Assembly: GCA_913062645.1 (NCBI GenBank)
Contig: CAJXVW010000002.1
Coordinates: forward strand, 489,433 to 553,432
Length of the DNA stretch: 64,000 nt
Reading direction: 5' to 3'
DNA from: an uncultured Mycoplasmatota bacterium
Lineage (GTDB): Bacteria; Bacillota_I; Bacilli_A; Izemoplasmatales; Izemoplasmataceae
Part shown: positions 8,301 to 22,160 of the stretch, piece after piece
Layout of the letters: every line of letters begins with the position of its first letter
How positions within the stretch are numbered: position 1 is the first letter of the stretch
Notes under the pieces: generated by a model
Databases searched by the model: none
What the model saw: only the letters and a program-made list of their open reading frames with translations
What the model was told of the DNA's origin: nothing
Position numbers and translations under genes: made by a program

Positions 8301-9423
8301 TGTCTTTCAGATAATCATCGAATTCCGCAAGTCGGGTGGGGATTTCGATGTATTGCGGGCATTTGGGGATGCATTCGCCACAGTCGATGCAGGCATCGGC
8401 ATAGGCTTTATTGTCTTGGAGATTCTTGACGACCCATTTGGCGTGTCCGTCGTTTTGGTACATGGCGTGCGCGTTGTAGGTGCGGAAGTTGCCGGGGATA
8501 TTGACGCCGTGCGGACATGGCATGCAGTAGTTGCAGGATGTGCAATCAACCTTCGACAATTCTAAAATCTGTTTGCGCACCGATGTGATGATGGCTTGTT
8601 CCTCATCATTCAGCGGTTGGAAGTTGCGGAAGGTTTGGAGATTGTCTTCTACTTGTTCCATGGTACTCATGCCGCTGAGAATGACCTTGACGTTGGGCAG
8701 ACTTCCGACCCAACGGAAGGCCCATGAGGCAATCGATCGGTCGGGTGCGTAGGTTTTGAACTCCTTCTCGATGGTTTCGTTGAAGGAGGCCAGACTACCA
8801 CCCTTGATCGGTTCCATGATGATGACGGGAATGTCTTTTTCTGTGAGGATGTCATACCCTTCCATGCCTTGTTGGTGTTCGGTATCCATGTAATTCAGCT
8901 GAATCTGTACAAAATCCCAATCGTACAAGTCCGCCCACAGCTTGAACGCTTCCAAATCATCATGGAAGCTGAATCCAATGTTGCGGATTTTCCCTTCGTT
9001 ACGGTACCTTTCGAGAATGTTGAGAAGATCGAGTTTCTGAACTTGTTCGATGCGGTTCTTGTTCACGGCGTGAATCAGATAGAAGTCGAAGTAATCGACT
9101 CCGCACTTGGCGAGTTGTTCATGAAAAATCCGCTCGACATCGTCTTGGGTTTTGCAGTCCCAAATCGGTAATTTGTCGGCGAGAAAGAAACTGTCGCGAG
9201 GGAGATCCTTGATCACGTCACGTACAAACAATTCACTTTTACCGCCGTGGTATGGATATGCCGTATCGATGTAATTAACGCCATTTTCCAGTGCTTTCAA
9301 AACCATTTCACGAGCACGCTTTTCATCAATTTCACCGTCAATGGTCGGCAACCGCATGCACCCGAATCCCAACAATGAAACTTGCTCTTTTTTGCCATTG
9401 ACTTTGATTGTTCGTTGTTCCAT
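8287..9423 (-). CDS. aldo/keto reductase with C-terminal 4Fe-4S domain
   Basis: The 378-residue product has an N-terminal aldo/keto reductase TIM barrel (about 1-270; GFGCMRLP, the DTAYPYHGG segment with the catalytic Asp/Tyr, and FYLIHAVNK). A short ferredoxin-type domain follows with CTSCNYCMPCPHGVNIP and CIDCGECIPKC. Such fusions are common in anaerobic Firmicutes, and their substrates are unknown. The start is the ATG at 9421 behind aaggagcag; the ORF-track extension upstream overlaps the lipid kinase and is not real. It lies between the lipid kinase (2-bp gap) and rnmV. Confidence 0.92.
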   Translation of the reverse strand: MEQRTIKVNGKKEQVSLLGFGCMRLPTIDGEIDEKRAREMVLKALENGVNYIDTAYPYHGGKSELFVRDVIKDLPRDSFFLADKLPIWDCKTQDDVERIFHEQLAKCGVDYFDFYLIHAVNKNRIEQVQKLDLLNILERYRNEGKIRNIGFSFHDDLEAFKLWADLYDWDFVQIQLNYMDTEHQQGMEGYDILTEKDIPVIIMEPIKGGSLASFNETIEKEFKTYAPDRSIASWAFRWVGSLPNVKVILSGMSTMEQVEDNLQTFRNFQPLNDEEQAIITSVRKQILELSKVDCTSCNYCMPCPHGVNIPGNFRTYNAHAMYQNDGHAKWVVKNLQDNKAYADACIDCGECIPKCPQYIEIPTRLAEFDDYLKDNGIL

Positions 9424-9425
9424 GA

Positions 9426-10334
9426 TCACTGCTCCTTGAAGTACTTTTCTTTGATGCTTGGGGCGACGATAATTTTCAGCGCTTGTTTTTGAACCTGGAT
9501 GTTGAGGTTTCCACTGTCGGCTTCTTCGCCGTCCATATTCCATTTGTGGGGGTGATCGGTATAGATCTTCAACTTCGATGTTCGGAACTTGCGGACCCCA
9601 GGTAGGACTTTCGGGCTTAGGATGAACGAGATGAAGTAGAGTAGGTTGTTCAACAGCGGAATGTAACGGTATACGACCACATCTACCTTGCCATCGTCAA
9701 GAATCGGATGGTTGACGATGTTGAATCCGGCAACTTTTTTCGAATTGACGACTAGGATGAGCGAATAATACCCACGCAGAAAGCCGTGATCATGTTCGAT
9801 CTTGGTCTTGATCATCGGGATTGTGAAGAATTCCTTGATGCCCGTGACAAGATAAGCCAGATATCCAAGATATTTTTTCAGTTTTGAATCGGTTACGTAG
9901 GAAATGTCGACATAAGTCCCGATGGCGGTGACATATATGAAGCTCCCTTTGTTGGAATTGGTGTAATCCATCCGTACGACTTCTCCGGACAATAGAATGT
10001 CCAGCGCCTCGTCAACCTTTTTGGGAATCTTCAGCGTACTGGCAAGATCGCAGGCCGTTCCGGTGGGGAGATAGCCGATTACCGGGGAATGCTCCGAGTT
10101 GGCGATGCCGTTGAGACACTCATGGAACGTCCCGTCACCGCCGGCGATCACCAGGAGATCAACCTTGTTGCGACATGCATCTTTGGTAATGGAAATCGCA
10201 TGTTTGGGGCGTTCCGTTGAAAAAACCGTGGTTTCATACCCGTGTTCGTTGAGCCGGGAGGTCACGTAATCTAGATGTTGTTCAAAATCTTTTCTCCCGC
10301 TGGTGGGGTTGTATATGATGGCACAAGTCTTCAT
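9426..10334 (-). CDS. diacylglycerol/lipid kinase of the YegS/DgkB family
   Basis: The 302-residue protein shows the lipid-kinase nucleotide-binding region (YNPTSGRKDFE at the N-terminus; IAGGDGTFHECLNGI with the GGDGT signature; GYLPTGTACDLA). DgkB-type enzymes phosphorylate diacylglycerol released by lipoteichoic acid synthesis, and related proteins use other lipids. The substrate is therefore an inference. ATG start behind aggtgattcc. It is 2 bp upstream of the aldo/keto reductase. Confidence 0.9.
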   Translation of the reverse strand: MKTCAIIYNPTSGRKDFEQHLDYVTSRLNEHGYETTVFSTERPKHAISITKDACRNKVDLLVIAGGDGTFHECLNGIANSEHSPVIGYLPTGTACDLASTLKIPKKVDEALDILLSGEVVRMDYTNSNKGSFIYVTAIGTYVDISYVTDSKLKKYLGYLAYLVTGIKEFFTIPMIKTKIEHDHGFLRGYYSLILVVNSKKVAGFNIVNHPILDDGKVDVVVYRYIPLLNNLLYFISFILSPKVLPGVRKFRTSKLKIYTDHPHKWNMDGEEADSGNLNIQVQKQALKIIVAPSIKEKYFKEQ

Positions 10335-10381
10335 GGAATCACCTAAACTCTCTTACGATGTATTATACCATAGAAAATTGC

Positions 10382-10405
10382 AAAAGAAAAAGCCGTTTCC
10401 GGCTT
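10382..10405 (-). terminator. terminator of pta
   Basis: Minus strand: aagccg-gaaa-cggctt followed by tttctttt, overlapping the pta stop codon. Confidence 0.9.
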
Positions 10406-11366
10406 ATTTCACAAGTGTTTGGGCGGCGGTGATGATCGCCGTGTTGTAGACGTCCTCGCTGTCGCAACCACGGGACAGATCATTCACCGGCTGATTCAGT
10501 CCGGCTAAAATGGGTCCCATGGCTTCGAAATTGCCTAGGCGTTGGGCAATTTTATAGCCGATGTTGCCACTGTTCAGGTCCGGGAAAACAAACGTGTTGG
10601 CGCGCCCAGCTACGGGACTTCCCGGATATTTCTTCGTGCCTACCGAAGGGACGAAGGCAGCATCAAACTGCATCTCGCCATCAATGACGAATCCAGAATC
10701 CGCGGCTTGTGCCAATTGGGTTGCTTTCTGTACTTTTGCGGTTTCCTCCGTTTCGGCGGATCCATTGGTGGAAAACGACAACATCGCAACCTTGGGTTCA
10801 ATCCCGAACATGGTCGCTGCCTTGGCGGACTCAATGGCAAACTCAGCCAGTTGCTCGGCCGTCGGATTGGGGTTGATCGCACAGTCCGCGAAGATGTATT
10901 TCTCTTCATTACGAACCATCAGGAAATAGCCGAACGTACGCGATATCCCAGGTTTTGTCTTAATGATTTGCAATGCCGGAAGAACGGTTTCTCCCGTCGA
11001 ATGACAAGCACCGCTGACCAAGCCATCAGCAAGCCCCATGTAGACCAGCATCGTTCCGAAATAATTCTCATCCAGCAACAGCTGTTTCGCTTCTTCTTTG
11101 GTCGCTTTTCCTTTGCGTCGTGCGACAAAGGCGTCGGTCATCTCGTCGAATTTGTCGAACTTCCGTGGATCGAGAATCGTGCATCCGGACAAGTCCTGTC
11201 CACCGGGAATCGGTTGTCCCGTTTGAATCAAAATGGGCTGAACGAGACCTTCTTCGGCTAATTGTACCGCGGCCCGGACGATGCGTTCGTCATTTGATTC
11301 CGGAAAGACGATGCGCAGTCCCTTTCCGGTGATGGATTGTTTCAATTGTTCGATGATGTTTGCCAT
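10404..11366 (-). CDS. pta: phosphate acetyltransferase
   Basis: The roughly 320-residue enzyme interconverts acetyl-CoA and acetyl-phosphate, part of acetate fermentation and ATP generation. The sequence shows the PTA family core (FPESNDERIVRAA, GLADGLVSGACHST, CAINPNPTAEQLAEFA, KYPGSPVAGRANTFVFPDLN). The length fits the short Firmicute type. The ATG at 11364-11366 is preferred over the upstream GTG because aaggag is spaced 8 nt from it. Acetate kinase is not in the window. Confidence 0.96.
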   Translation of the reverse strand: MANIIEQLKQSITGKGLRIVFPESNDERIVRAAVQLAEEGLVQPILIQTGQPIPGGQDLSGCTILDPRKFDKFDEMTDAFVARRKGKATKEEAKQLLLDENYFGTMLVYMGLADGLVSGACHSTGETVLPALQIIKTKPGISRTFGYFLMVRNEEKYIFADCAINPNPTAEQLAEFAIESAKAATMFGIEPKVAMLSFSTNGSAETEETAKVQKATQLAQAADSGFVIDGEMQFDAAFVPSVGTKKYPGSPVAGRANTFVFPDLNSGNIGYKIAQRLGNFEAMGPILAGLNQPVNDLSRGCDSEDVYNTAIITAAQTLVK

Positions 11367-11434
11367 GCATACCACTCCTTACCGTAATATATTGTACCTA
11401 ATTTACGCCAAAATACAATTGTTTTCAATCTGTT

Positions 11435-11462
11435 TTGATTAAAATTGGTGTTATGTTATAAT
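11435..11462 (+). promoter_or_regulatory. extended -10 promoter for the ppaX-like/HIT pair
   Basis: TTGATT, a 16-bp spacer, then TGTTATAAT (an extended -10 of the TGnTATAAT form). It lies 18 bases before the ATG. Confidence 0.7.
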
Positions 11463-11480
11463 TTTTCTAGGTGATTTGAT

Positions 11481-12143
11481 ATGAAAAAACTGGATACCAT
11501 CCTGTTCGACCTGGATGGAACCTTAATTGATACAAATGACATCATTGTCCGTAGTTTTCGGTCCACATTCGACCGCCACTTTCCTGATTTGGACATTACC
11601 GATGCCCAGATTCATTCCTTCATCGGTCCAACCTTGCAGCAAACGTTCAGCGATTATACGAACGATCCTTTTTTGATACAAGACATGATTGATTCGTACC
11701 GGGAATTTTACGTGGATTACGAAATTGGTAATTTTCACATCTATCCGGGTGTGCTGGAGGTTACAAAAGATTTGAAAGCACGTGGGTACAACCTCGGGAT
11801 CCTGACATCCAAGTTCTGTGTCGCAGCCTGGCCGAGTTTCACACACTACGGCTTGGAAACCGTCTTTGATTCGTTCACGGCACTCGATGACGTTGATCAT
11901 CCGAAACCGCATCGCAACGCGGTTGACACCGCCTTGAAAAACTTCCCGAACCATGGGTTGGCGATCATGATCGGAGACAACCAAGGAGACATTCTAGCCG
12001 CCAAGAATGCCGGTGTTTACTCCGCCGGAGTCGCCTGGTCACTGAAAGGCAGAGATCATCTTCTTGAAGTGGAGCCGGATTTCATATTGAACGACATGCA
12101 TGACATATATCGTGTCATTGATGAAATTGAAAGGATGGAATAA
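11481..12143 (+). CDS. HAD-family phosphatase, PpaX-like
   Basis: The 220-residue haloacid dehalogenase-type hydrolase has motif I DLDGTLIDTND, a cap domain, motif II (LTSK) and motif III/IV (MIGDNQGDILAAKNAG). FIGPTLQQTF and SWSLKGRDHL closely resemble Bacillus PpaX, a pyrophosphatase that recycles the pyrophosphate produced by HPr dephosphorylation. No HPr kinase is visible here, so the PpaX role is inferred from similarity. It is one base upstream of the HIT gene and probably cotranscribed with it. Confidence 0.88.
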   Translation: MKKLDTILFDLDGTLIDTNDIIVRSFRSTFDRHFPDLDITDAQIHSFIGPTLQQTFSDYTNDPFLIQDMIDSYREFYVDYEIGNFHIYPGVLEVTKDLKARGYNLGILTSKFCVAAWPSFTHYGLETVFDSFTALDDVDHPKPHRNAVDTALKNFPNHGLAIMIGDNQGDILAAKNAGVYSAGVAWSLKGRDHLLEVEPDFILNDMHDIYRVIDEIERME

Positions 12144-12144
12144 C

Positions 12145-12555
12145 ATGGATTGCATTTTCTGTAAGATTCGCGACGGTGAAATCCCGTCATACAAGGTGTA
12201 TGAGGACGATCACGTCATTGCCTTCCTGGACATCACGCAGGGTACCAAAGGGCACACGCTCGTGATTCCCAAGAATCATGTTCCAAACATTTATGACGTC
12301 GACGAAGACACCGTTCACCATGTGTTTTCGGTTGTTCCAAAGCTGGCCAATGCGTTGAAATCCGCGTTCAATCCGATTGGACTGAACATCGTCAACAACA
12401 ACGACAAGCCCTTGCAAAGCGTATTTCATTTCCACGTCCACCTGATTCCCCGTTATGAAGACGATGGCATGATTTTGTCAACGGTAAACAATTACGGTAA
12501 GATCGATCCAACGACTTTTCAGGACATCACCGAAAAGATCAAAGCTCAGTTATAA
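12145..12555 (+). CDS. HIT-family nucleotide hydrolase
   Basis: The 136-residue protein carries the histidine triad HFHVHLIPR, plus an N-terminal CIFCKIRDGEIP segment whose cysteines usually bind zinc with a His. HIT proteins of the Hint branch hydrolyse adenosine phosphoramidates or AMP-lysine. The start is the ATG at 12145; the longer ORF-track start lies inside the preceding gene. The ribosome site (aaaggatgg) is within the end of that gene, indicating translational coupling. Confidence 0.93.
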   Translation: MDCIFCKIRDGEIPSYKVYEDDHVIAFLDITQGTKGHTLVIPKNHVPNIYDVDEDTVHHVFSVVPKLANALKSAFNPIGLNIVNNNDKPLQSVFHFHVHLIPRYEDDGMILSTVNNYGKIDPTTFQDITEKIKAQL

Positions 12556-12557
12556 GC

Positions 12558-12589
12558 AAAACCGCACCCTTGACAGGTGCGGTTTTTTC
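12558..12589 (+). terminator. terminator of the HIT gene
   Basis: aaaaccgcacc / ggtgcggtttt, an 11-bp stem with a 7-nt loop and T run. It also faces the end of the XRE gene on the other strand. Confidence 0.9.
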
Positions 12590-12591
12590 AA

Positions 12592-12792
12592 TCATTCGTC
12601 TTCATCAAAAATGAAGAGTTCTTCAATCGGCGTTTCCAATACGCGGGAAATCTGCATGGCGAGTTTCAGTGACGGGTTGTACTTTCCCTTTTCCAGGAAC
12701 ACAATCGTTTCTCGTCGTACTTTGGCCAAATCGGCCAATTCCTGTTGGGTGAGTTCCTTCAGTTGGCGGTATTTCTTGATGTTGGTGTTAAT
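12592..12792 (-). CDS. XRE-type helix-turn-helix regulator with a non-standard start
   Basis: The reading frame, not in the ORF track, encodes 66 residues with a full HTH_3 fold ([23 protein letters not shown], quoted in part) and the common [20 protein letters not shown] tail of small Cro/XRE regulators. The frame is closed upstream by TAA and contains no ATG, GTG or TTG before the HTH. The only family-like start is ATT (12790-12792), giving [10 protein letters not shown], overlapping the stop codon of the preceding membrane protein (GATTAAC) with an aggg about 8 nt upstream. AUU initiation, a -1 frameshift or a sequencing error are the options. Confidence 0.8.
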   Translation of the reverse strand: MNTNIKKYRQLKELTQQELADLAKVRRETIVFLEKGKYNPSLKLAMQISRVLETPIEELFIFDEDE

Positions 12793-13186
12793 CTTTTAAC
12801 CCTGTAAATTGAATAATCAATGCATTGATCAGGAACACGACCGCCATGATGCCGATGCCGATGGCAATTTGAGAGACCGGTTCGGGTGCCAGATTATTGA
12901 GTGGACCTGCAAACCACAACATCGCCAACCAGGTGTAAAGGGTAATGTAGAAACTCCGTGCCGCCGCCACTTGCAACATTCGTTTGCTGAACTCGTCATT
13001 GACGACCGTATCCTTGCGATTCAGTATGAAACGAGGAATTGCGAACAACAAGAACAATGCCGTAATGATGATCACAAAATACGATTCGGTGTTGAATCCA
13101 CCTGCCAGAACAGTGAACAAGATCACACCGACGATGACCGAGACGAGTCCGATCAAAAACATGATCATGTGTTTCTTGCGATCCAT
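12788..13186 (-). CDS. small four-helix membrane protein paired with an XRE regulator
   Basis: The 132-residue product has four predicted transmembrane segments (about 6-25, 32-50, 75-93, 104-124) and a short basic loop. I do not recognise a named family. It resembles the DUF2178-like membrane partners often found next to small XRE regulators in Firmicutes. The ATG at 13184-13186 follows aaaggagtgatgaa; the upstream ORF-track start lacks a ribosome site. Its stop overlaps the putative start of the regulator, suggesting coupled translation. Confidence 0.75.
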   Translation of the reverse strand: MDRKKHMIMFLIGLVSVIVGVILFTVLAGGFNTESYFVIIITALFLLFAIPRFILNRKDTVVNDEFSKRMLQVAAARSFYITLYTWLAMLWFAGPLNNLAPEPVSQIAIGIGIMAVVFLINALIIQFTGLKD

Positions 13187-13291
13187 TTCATCACTCCTTT
13201 TTGATATTTGCATGAAATTTTGTGTTAGGTATTTTTAACCTTGTGTTAGAATTATATAACATAAATCCACACATGTCAATAGTCCCAAATA

Positions 13292-13315
13292 AAAAAACCG
13301 CATTGGCGGTTTTTT
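13292..13315 (-). terminator. terminator of the M17 aminopeptidase gene
   Basis: aaaaaaccgc-caat-gcggtttttt on the minus strand; the arm overlaps the last codon of the gene. Confidence 0.88.
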
Positions 13316-14711
13316 AATTGTTATCAAACAGTTCGGTGAAGGTTTTTACCATGACCCCTGTTGCAGTGTGATCTTTGCTTGACGAGGTTCCTGCGATGTC
13401 GAGGTGGATCCATTTGATCCCGTCGTCGATGAAATTCTCGATAAAAGCCGCCGCGACCGACGCTCCCGCAAGCGGTCCCCCGGTGTTTTTCATGTCGGCC
13501 ACCTTGCTTTCCAAGAGTTTGTGATATCCCTTGTTTATAGGCATTTCCCAGAGTGGTTCGTTGGTCTTTTTGGATGCTTCCATCAACTCATTGAGGAACT
13601 CCTTGTCATTGGTGAAGGCTCCCGTATATTCTTTGCCTAAAGCACGAACCATCGATCCTGTCAGAGTCGCAACATCAATGATTTTACGGGCTCCCTGTTG
13701 TTGTGCAAACCATACGGCATCCGCAAGTGTAAGCCGTCCTTCCGCATCCGTTGAAATGATTTCAATGGTCTTGCCGTTGGCGGCTTTCAGGATATCGTCA
13801 GGAACAATGGCGCCGTCGCCGATGCGATTGTCGGTTGCCGCAACGATGCTCATGACATTGACGGGCAGTTTCAGCTTGGCGATTGCTTCAATGGCGCTGA
13901 TTACCGCTGCACCACCGGCCATGTCACCTTTCATGCCCGGCATTCCGGTTGGCGTTTTCAAGGAGTATCCGCCGGTGTCATACATGACCCCTTTGCCGAC
14001 AAGGGCAACCGGGTCGTCAAAGTCATCTTTCCCTTGGTATTGAATGAGAATCAGCCGCGGCTCGTCGGAAGATCCCTTGTTGACGCCGAGATACGCGCCC
14101 ATGTTCATCGATTCGATTTGCTTCTTGTTGTAGATTGTTACGGTGATGTTGTCGTAACGTTCAAGCAGTTTGGCGTAATTGGCGAGTTCTTCGGCATTGA
14201 GATGATTGTATGGCGTGTTAACGAGATCCCTGCATTTGTTGATCATTTCACCGAAAACATACCCTTTGAAGACGTGGTGGTAAATGTTTGTTTCCCCGTA
14301 ATAATGGAAATTCTTGTCTTCTTTGTCCACTTTGGATTTGAACAGGTCGAACGAATAATTGTCAGTAAGAATTCGCTCGCTGAGGTCTTGGACGATACTG
14401 AGGTAGTCAGGTCCTTCAAATGTGTCGATAAGAACACATAGTTCCCCCTTCAGCGCCGTGATTTTATTGAATATCTTGTTGCGTTTGGTTTCGTCTTCGA
14501 GGTCCTCGTGACGAGCCACATGAATGCGTTTCGCCTTGAGTTTCCCCATTGTGTGATAAGTGGTAAATGGCTCATTCTGGTCCTTTTGCAATAATCCACC
14601 CAACGTTTCGTTGATTTTTTTTACCAAAGGATGTTTGACGTTGTCAGCAAGAACAAGGTCCTTGGTTTCCGTGTCTAAATCAAATGTCTTTTGTTCGTGA
14701 ATGTCAACCAT
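13314..14711 (-). CDS. M17 leucyl aminopeptidase family protein
   Basis: The 465-residue cytosolic two-metal aminopeptidase is related to PepA. The C-terminal catalytic domain carries the metal-ligand motifs: GKGVMYDTGGYSLKT (Lys/Asp), MKGDMAGGAA and the family signature NTDAEGRLTLADA. The N-terminal domain is divergent, as usual in Firmicute members. Start ATG behind aggaggatatc. It follows serS by 9 bp on the same strand and may be read through from the serS T-box transcript. Confidence 0.92.
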   Translation of the reverse strand: MVDIHEQKTFDLDTETKDLVLADNVKHPLVKKINETLGGLLQKDQNEPFTTYHTMGKLKAKRIHVARHEDLEDETKRNKIFNKITALKGELCVLIDTFEGPDYLSIVQDLSERILTDNYSFDLFKSKVDKEDKNFHYYGETNIYHHVFKGYVFGEMINKCRDLVNTPYNHLNAEELANYAKLLERYDNITVTIYNKKQIESMNMGAYLGVNKGSSDEPRLILIQYQGKDDFDDPVALVGKGVMYDTGGYSLKTPTGMPGMKGDMAGGAAVISAIEAIAKLKLPVNVMSIVAATDNRIGDGAIVPDDILKAANGKTIEIISTDAEGRLTLADAVWFAQQQGARKIIDVATLTGSMVRALGKEYTGAFTNDKEFLNELMEASKKTNEPLWEMPINKGYHKLLESKVADMKNTGGPLAGASVAAAFIENFIDDGIKWIHLDIAGTSSSKDHTATGVMVKTFTELFDNN

Positions 14712-14720
14712 GATATCCTC

Positions 14721-15995
14721 CTATTTGATGATGTTCGTCTTCATGTATGGCTGTAAAACCCCGGGAACCAATACGGTGCCATCGGCTTGTTGAAAGTTTT
14801 CCAGGATGGCGACGACCGTTCGGCCGACCGCCAGACCGCTTCCATTCAAGGTGTGAACAAACTCGGCTTTGCTGTCGCGGGTACGTTTGAAACGGATGTT
14901 GCCTCGTCGGGCCTGGTAATCTTCGGCATTGGAAATGCTGCCGATTTCACGGTAGGTGTTGTACGACGGGAGCCATACTTCGATGTCGTAGGTCTTGCGC
15001 ATGCTGAACCCAAGATCACCGGTGCACAGCGTCACCACGCGGTATGGGAGATTCAGAAGTTGAAGCACGCGTTCGCTGTGCGCCAGCATTTCATCGAGTT
15101 CACGATACGAATCTTCTGGTTTGGTGAACTTGATCAGCTCGACTTTGTTGAACTGATGTTGGCGGATGATGCCCCGCGTGTCGCGGCCGGCACTGCCTGC
15201 CTCCTGGCGGAACGCCGTGGTGAAGGCGACATAACGAAGCGGCAACACATCGCCGTCCAGAATTTCATCGCGATACAGATTGATGGTCGGAACTTCCGCC
15301 GTGGGATTGAGATAGAGATCGCGTTCGTCGACAACTTTGAATGCGTCTTCCTTGAATTTAGGGAATTGGCCGGTTGCCGTCATGGAGTCGCCATTGACGA
15401 TGTACGGCGGGATGATTTCCGTATAGCCATGTTCAAAGGCGTGCAGGTCCGTCATGAAATTGATCAAGGCCCGTTCCAATCGCGCCCCCAGACCTTTGTA
15501 TACGGTAAACCGCGATCCACTGATCTTGGCGGCCCGTTCAAAATCGAGAATGTCCAAATTGACAGCCAGATCCCAGTGGGCGAGCGGGTCGAAATCAAAC
15601 GTCGTGGGAGCGCCTACTTTTTTGATTTCCCGGTTGTCCTCCTCGTCGCTTCCGACAGGAATGTCGGGGTGGGGTAGGTTCGGCGTCATCAACAGGGTGT
15701 GATGAATGTCATCCTCCAGCTGTTTCAGTTCCTTCTCAAGCTCCTTGACACCGACGCCCAGTCCGTTGATTTGCTCGAACAGTTCCTTGGGATCTTTCTG
15801 TTCGCGTTTGTACTGGCCGATCTGTTTGCTCAGTTCGTTGCGTTTCGCCTTGACTTGTTCCACTTCGCCGATGATGTCGCGACGGCGTTGGTCCTTGTCA
15901 ACAAGATCGCGCAGATAAGCGAAATCCCCGCCTCTACGCTGCAACAGTTCAATGCATTCTTCCAGTTGATCTCTGAGTAATTTGATGTCCAACAT
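14721..15995 (-). CDS. serS: seryl-tRNA synthetase
   Basis: The 424-residue class II synthetase has an N-terminal long antiparallel coiled coil (about 30-105) that binds the tRNA-Ser variable arm. The catalytic core has motif 2 ([21 protein letters not shown]) quoted in part and motif 3 ([17 protein letters not shown]). The start is the ATG at 15993-15995 behind ggaggaata, giving the usual length and the MLDIKLLRD beginning; the extended ORF-track start runs through the T-box leader. Expression is controlled by a Ser-type T-box. Confidence 0.97.
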   Translation of the reverse strand: MLDIKLLRDQLEECIELLQRRGGDFAYLRDLVDKDQRRRDIIGEVEQVKAKRNELSKQIGQYKREQKDPKELFEQINGLGVGVKELEKELKQLEDDIHHTLLMTPNLPHPDIPVGSDEEDNREIKKVGAPTTFDFDPLAHWDLAVNLDILDFERAAKISGSRFTVYKGLGARLERALINFMTDLHAFEHGYTEIIPPYIVNGDSMTATGQFPKFKEDAFKVVDERDLYLNPTAEVPTINLYRDEILDGDVLPLRYVAFTTAFRQEAGSAGRDTRGIIRQHQFNKVELIKFTKPEDSYRELDEMLAHSERVLQLLNLPYRVVTLCTGDLGFSMRKTYDIEVWLPSYNTYREIGSISNAEDYQARRGNIRFKRTRDSKAEFVHTLNGSGLAVGRTVVAILENFQQADGTVLVPGVLQPYMKTNIIK

Positions 15996-16013
15996 GGGTA
16001 TTCCTCCTTTGTA

Positions 16014-16217
16014 ATAAAAAGCGCCCTTGCATGCACAAGGGCGAACAATGTCCGCGGTACCACCTTCGTTTGGTTCTCTGTGGTCTGTAACGCGACCAGA
16101 CGGGAAGGGTTGGTTCCTCTCACGGGTGGATTCCTGTCGCCGCAGCATCGGTTCGCACCACCCACCGACTCTCTTGATCTGCGTCCTGACATTACTAGTC
16201 CCGTTCAACGATTTGAT
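16014..16217 (-). promoter_or_regulatory. T-box leader of serS (tRNA-Ser responsive)
   Basis: On the minus strand aaggtggtaccgcgg (plus 16052-16066) is followed by an 8-bp terminator stem (16022-16029 / 16036-16043) and a T run. Stem I features upstream include ggtgggtggtgcgaacc. A TCC triplet (16128-16130) in gaaTCCacccg sits where the specifier codon is expected, matching serine. Confidence 0.93.
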
Positions 16218-16223
16218 GTCTTG

Positions 16224-16252
16224 ATAATACCAAACTACCAGCGCTTTGTCAA
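16224..16252 (-). promoter_or_regulatory. promoter of the serS T-box transcript
   Basis: Minus strand TTGACA (16247-16252), a 17-bp spacer and TATTAT (16224-16229). Confidence 0.82.
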
Positions 16253-16311
16253 TGTGCGATTGTGGTTTCGATCATGGTGCGAAACCCGATGGGACTGGAT
16301 TGTTCCATGTT

Positions 16312-16348
16312 CAAGAGAAAAGCGACACCCCCGCAAGGGTTGCCGCTT
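16312..16348 (-). terminator. terminator of gyrA
   Basis: Minus strand aagcggcaaccc / gggtgtcgctt forms an imperfect stem (one wobble, one bulge) followed by tttctctt, just after gyrA. Confidence 0.7.
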
Positions 16349-16354
16349 GATGGA

Positions 16355-18841
<2,487 letters not shown>

Positions 18842-18853
18842 TGATGTCATCTC

Positions 18854-21835
<2,982 letters not shown>

Positions 21836-21839
<4 letters not shown>

Positions 21840-22051
21840 GAGGACACAATCCGGAATGTGCCGATGCCGGCGATTGCGATCTTGTCCCCGGGGTACAATT
21901 TGCGACCACGGCGATCTTCTCGCACGTCGTTGACGTGAATGGTGTATTCCTGTAGTACCATTTTTACCATTCCACCCGAGGGAATCAGGTCGGCGAATTT
22001 TAAGAATTGTCCCAGTGTTATGTACTCGCTGGTGATGGCTATTTGTTCCAT
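21836..22051 (-). CDS. yaaA: S4-domain RNA-binding protein YaaA
   Basis: A 71-residue protein with one S4 domain (TLGQFLKFADLIPSGGMVK, then VNDVREDRRGRKLYPGD), always found between dnaN and recF in Firmicutes. It is thought to bind rRNA or other RNA, but no reaction is established. It heads the yaaA-recF-gyrB-gyrA unit, separated from dnaN by a terminator. An AT-rich promoter region with TTGCTA-17-TATAAT lies just upstream on the minus strand. Confidence 0.92.
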
Positions 22052-22133
22052 AAAACACCACTGTCTTTCATATATATTATTATGTATAAATATATTATAT
22101 TATAAATTGCATAAAATAGCAACAAAATCCAGG

Positions 22134-22160
22134 CATAAAAAAAGCCCGCTGAGGGGCTTT
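22134..22160 (-). terminator. terminator of dnaN
   Basis: Minus strand aaagccc-ctcagc-gggcttt followed by tttt; it separates dnaA-dnaN transcription from yaaA-recF-gyrBA. Confidence 0.88.

Noticed and set aside
22052-22135. AT-rich tataat-repeated stretch before yaaA as a possible second unwinding element
   Set aside because: It has no DnaA boxes beside it and is adequately explained as the yaaA-recF-gyrBA promoter region.
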